Program-made: the position numbers and the translations under genes
Shown here: one piece after another, positions 61,387-64,000 of the stretch
Numbering within the stretch: the stretch's first letter is position 1
Layout of the letters: each line of letters opens with the position of its first letter
Notes under the pieces: generated by a model
The model's input: the letters and a program-made list of their open reading frames with translations, nothing else
Database searches by the model: none
What the model was told of the DNA's origin: nothing
Assembly (NCBI GenBank): GCA_013339895.1
Contig: JABACO010000098.1
Location: 50,968-114,967, forward strand
Origin: Ephydatia muelleri
Lineage: Eukaryota; Porifera; Demospongiae; Spongillida; Spongillidae
Length of the DNA stretch: 64,000 nt
Reading direction: 5' to 3'

Positions 61387-64000
61387 CAGTGGGAGGGATT
61401 CTAAGTGCCAGAGGGGGGGATTCTAAGTGCTAGTGGGGGGGATTCTAAGTGCTAGTGGGAGGGATTCTGAGTGCCAGTGGGGGGGATTCTAAGTGCCAGT
61501 GGGGGGGGATTCTAAGTGCCAGTGGGAGGGATTCTAAGTGCCAGAGGGGGGGATTCTAAGTGCCAGTGGGGGGGATTCTAAGTGCCAGAGGGAGGGATTC
61601 TAAGTGCTAGTGGGAGGGATTCTAAGTGCCAGTGGGAGGGATTCTAAGTGCCAGAGGGGGGATTCTAAGTGCCAGTGGGAGGGATTCTAAGTGCTAGTGG
61701 GAGGGATTCTAAGTGCTAGTGGGAGGGATTCTAAGTGCTAGTGGGAGGGATTCTAAGTGCTAGTGGGAGGGATTCTAAGTGCTAGTGGGAGGGATTCTAA
61801 GTGCTAGTGGGAGGGATTCTAAGTGCTAGTGGGAGGGATTCTAAGTGCTAGTGGGGGGATTCTAAGTGCTAGTGGGGGGGATTCTAAGTGCCAGAGGGGG
61901 GGATTCTAAGTGCCAGAGGGGGGGATTCTAAGTGCCAGTGGGGGGGGATTCTAAGTGCCAGTGGGGGGGATTCTAAGTGCCAGAGGGGGGGATTCTAAGT
62001 GCTAGTGGGAGAGATTCTAAGTGCCAGAGGGGGGGATTCTAAGTGCCAGTGGGAGGGATTCTAAGTGCTAGTAGGGGGGATTCTAAGTGCTAGTGGGGGG
62101 GGATTCTAAGTGCTAGTGGGAGGGATTCTAAGTGCTAGTGGGGGGGATTCTGAGTGCCTGTGGGAGGGATTCTAAGTGCTAGTGGGAGGGATTCTAAGTG
62201 CCAGTGGGAGGGATTCCAAGTGCCAGTGGGGGGGATTCTAAGTGCCAGTGGGAGGGATTCTAAGTGCCAGTGGGGGGGATTCTAAGTGCCAGTGGGGGGG
62301 ATTCTAAGTGCTAGTGGGAGGGATTCTAAGTGCCAGTGGGAGGGATTCTAAGTGCCAGTGGGAGGGATTCTAAGTGCCAGTGGGAGGGATTCTAAGTGCC
62401 AGTGGGGGGGGATTCTAAGTGCCAGTGGGAGGGATTCTAAGTGCCAGTGGGGGGGATTCTAAGTGCTAGTGGGGGGGATTCTAAGTGCCAGTGGGAGGGA
62501 TTCTAAGTGCTAGTGGGAGGGATTCTGAGTACCAGTGGGGGGGATTCTAAGTGCCAGTGGGAGGGATTCTAAGTACCAGTGGGGGGGATTCTAAGTGCCA
62601 GAGGGAGGGATTCTAAGTGCCAGTGGGGGGGATTCTAAGTACCAGTGGGGAGGGATTCTAAGTGGGGGGGATTCTAAGTGCCAGTGGGAGGGATTCTAAG
62701 TACCAGTGGGGGGGGATTCTAAGTGCCAGAGGGAGGGATTCTAAGTGCCAGTGGGGGGGATTCTAAGTGCCAGTGGGAGGGATTCTAAGTGCTAGTGGGA
62801 GGGATTCTGAGTGCCTGTGGGGGGGATTCTAAGTGCTAGTGGGGGGGATTCTGAGTGCCTTTGGGAGGGATTCTAAGTGCCAGTGGGAGGGATTCTAAGT
62901 GCTAGTGGGGGGATTCTAAGTGCTAGTGGGGGGGATTCTAAGTGCCAGTGGGAGGGATTCTAAGTGCCAGTGGGAGGGGATTCTAAGTGCCAGTGGGGGG
63001 GATTCTAAGTGCCAGTGGGAGGGATTCTAAGTGCTAGTGGGAGGGATTTCTGAGTGCCTCTGTGGGGGGGATTCTAAGTGCTAGTGGGGGGGGATTCTGA
63101 GTGCCTTTGGGAGGGATTCTAAGTGCTAGTGGGAGGGATTCTAAGTGCTAGTGGGAGGGATTCTAAGTGCTAGTGGGGGGGATTCTGAGTACCAGTGGGG
63201 GGGGATTCTAAGTGCCAGTGGGAGGGGATTCTAAGTACCAGTGGGGGGGATTCTAAGTGCCAGTGGAGGGATTCTAATTTCTATGGGGAGGGATTCTTGA
63301 GTGCCTGTGGGGGGGGATTCTAAGTGCTAGTGGGGGGGATTCTAAGTGCCAGTGGGAGGGATTCTAATTGCCAGTGGGAGGATTCTAAGTGCCAGAGGGG
63401 GGGGTTCTGAGTGCCTGTTGGGGGGGATTCTAAGTGCTAGTGGGGGGGATTCTAAGGCTAGTGGGGGGGATTCTAAGTGCTAGTGGGAGGGATTCTAAGT
63501 GCTAGTGGGAGGGATTCTAAGTGCCAGTGGGAGGGATTCTAAGTGCCAGTGGGGGGGATTCTAAGTGCCAGTGGGGGAGATTCTAAGTGCTAATGGGGGG
63601 ATTCTAAGTGCCAGTGGGAGGGATTCTAAGTGCCAGTGGGGGGGATTCTAAGTGCTAGTGGGAGGGATTCTAAGTGCCAGTGGGAGGGATTCTAAGTGCC
63701 AGTGGGAGGGATTCTAAGTGCTAGTGGAGGGATTCTAAGTGCCAGTGGGAGGGATTCTAAGTGCCAGTGGGAGGGATTCTAAGTGCCAGTGGGGGGGATT
63801 CTAAGTGCCAGTGGGAGGGATTCTAAGTGCCAGTGGGAGGGATTCTAAGTGCCAGTGGGGGGGATTCTAAGTGCCAGTGGGAGGGATTCTAAGTGCCTGT
63901 GGGGGGATTCTAAGTGCCAGTGGAGGGGATTCTAAGTGCTAGTGGGAGGGATTCTAAGTGCCAGTGGGGGGGATTCTAAGTGCCATGGGGAGGATTCTAA
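61387..64000. repeat. 23-bp G-rich minisatellite, more than 110 copies, running off the window
   Basis: The unit is GATTCTAAGTGCYAGTGGGR followed by GGG, with two main variable sites (C or T; A or G) and small length changes in the G run. It starts after about 61380 and continues to the last base. Runs of five to eight G make one strand likely to form G-quadruplexes. Confidence 0.98.

Overview
This window is animal nuclear DNA. Genes are split by short GT-AG introns, ankyrin repeats are coded one repeat per exon, and there are an SRCR exon, satellites, microsatellites and many transposable elements. The intron style, the frequent TACATGTA-like words and the gene families fit an early-branching marine invertebrate, with a demosponge my best guess (inference). 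No rRNA, intact tRNA or CRISPR array was seen.

Layout. 1-4.7 kb: 5' part of a minus-strand ankyrin-repeat gene whose first coding exon is only Met-Ala-Gln. 5.46-11.19 kb: a 162-bp satellite of about 35 copies. 11.5-14.6 kb: a plus-strand multi-exon gene joining the C-terminal lobe of a ubiquitin-specific protease to a Ulp1/SENP-type cysteine protease. 16.3-19.8 kb: a 66-bp tandem repeat, a decayed DIRS-type retroelement and a minisatellite. 20.3-20.8 kb: an unrecognised minus-strand terminal exon. 21.2 kb: a foldback MITE. 22.2-31.6 kb: broken or partial host-gene pieces (WDR83-like, SPOP-like, TMEM164-like, axonemal dynein heavy chain) around a 520-bp tandem array with Pol III-like boxes.

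31,742-39,362 is the most striking object: an apparently complete CACTA/EnSpm-type DNA transposon with matching termini, a 3-bp target duplication, a seven-exon Tnp2 transposase gene, a divergent seven-exon SAM-domain gene and hairpin-rich ends. A 513-bp hAT MITE with an 8-bp target duplication sits in the first transposase exon. Removing one copy of the duplication leaves that reading frame open.

40.7-42.6 kb holds SRCR exons. 43.2-45.1 kb holds a minus-strand ankyrin-coiled coil-protein kinase gene with a one-base frame disruption in its last ankyrin exon. 46-55 kb is locally duplicated intergenic or intronic sequence carrying a LINE tail, DIRS fragments, another ankyrin exon, a mariner-like foldback and an 891-bp foldback DNA element nested in a DIRS fragment. 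55.4-60.35 kb is a broken Ty3/Gypsy element interrupted by an 809-bp palindrome. A Crypton-like recombinase fragment and a 2.6-kb G-rich 23-bp minisatellite close the window.

Protein family calls rest on motifs read by eye and on remembered family sequences. No database search was run.
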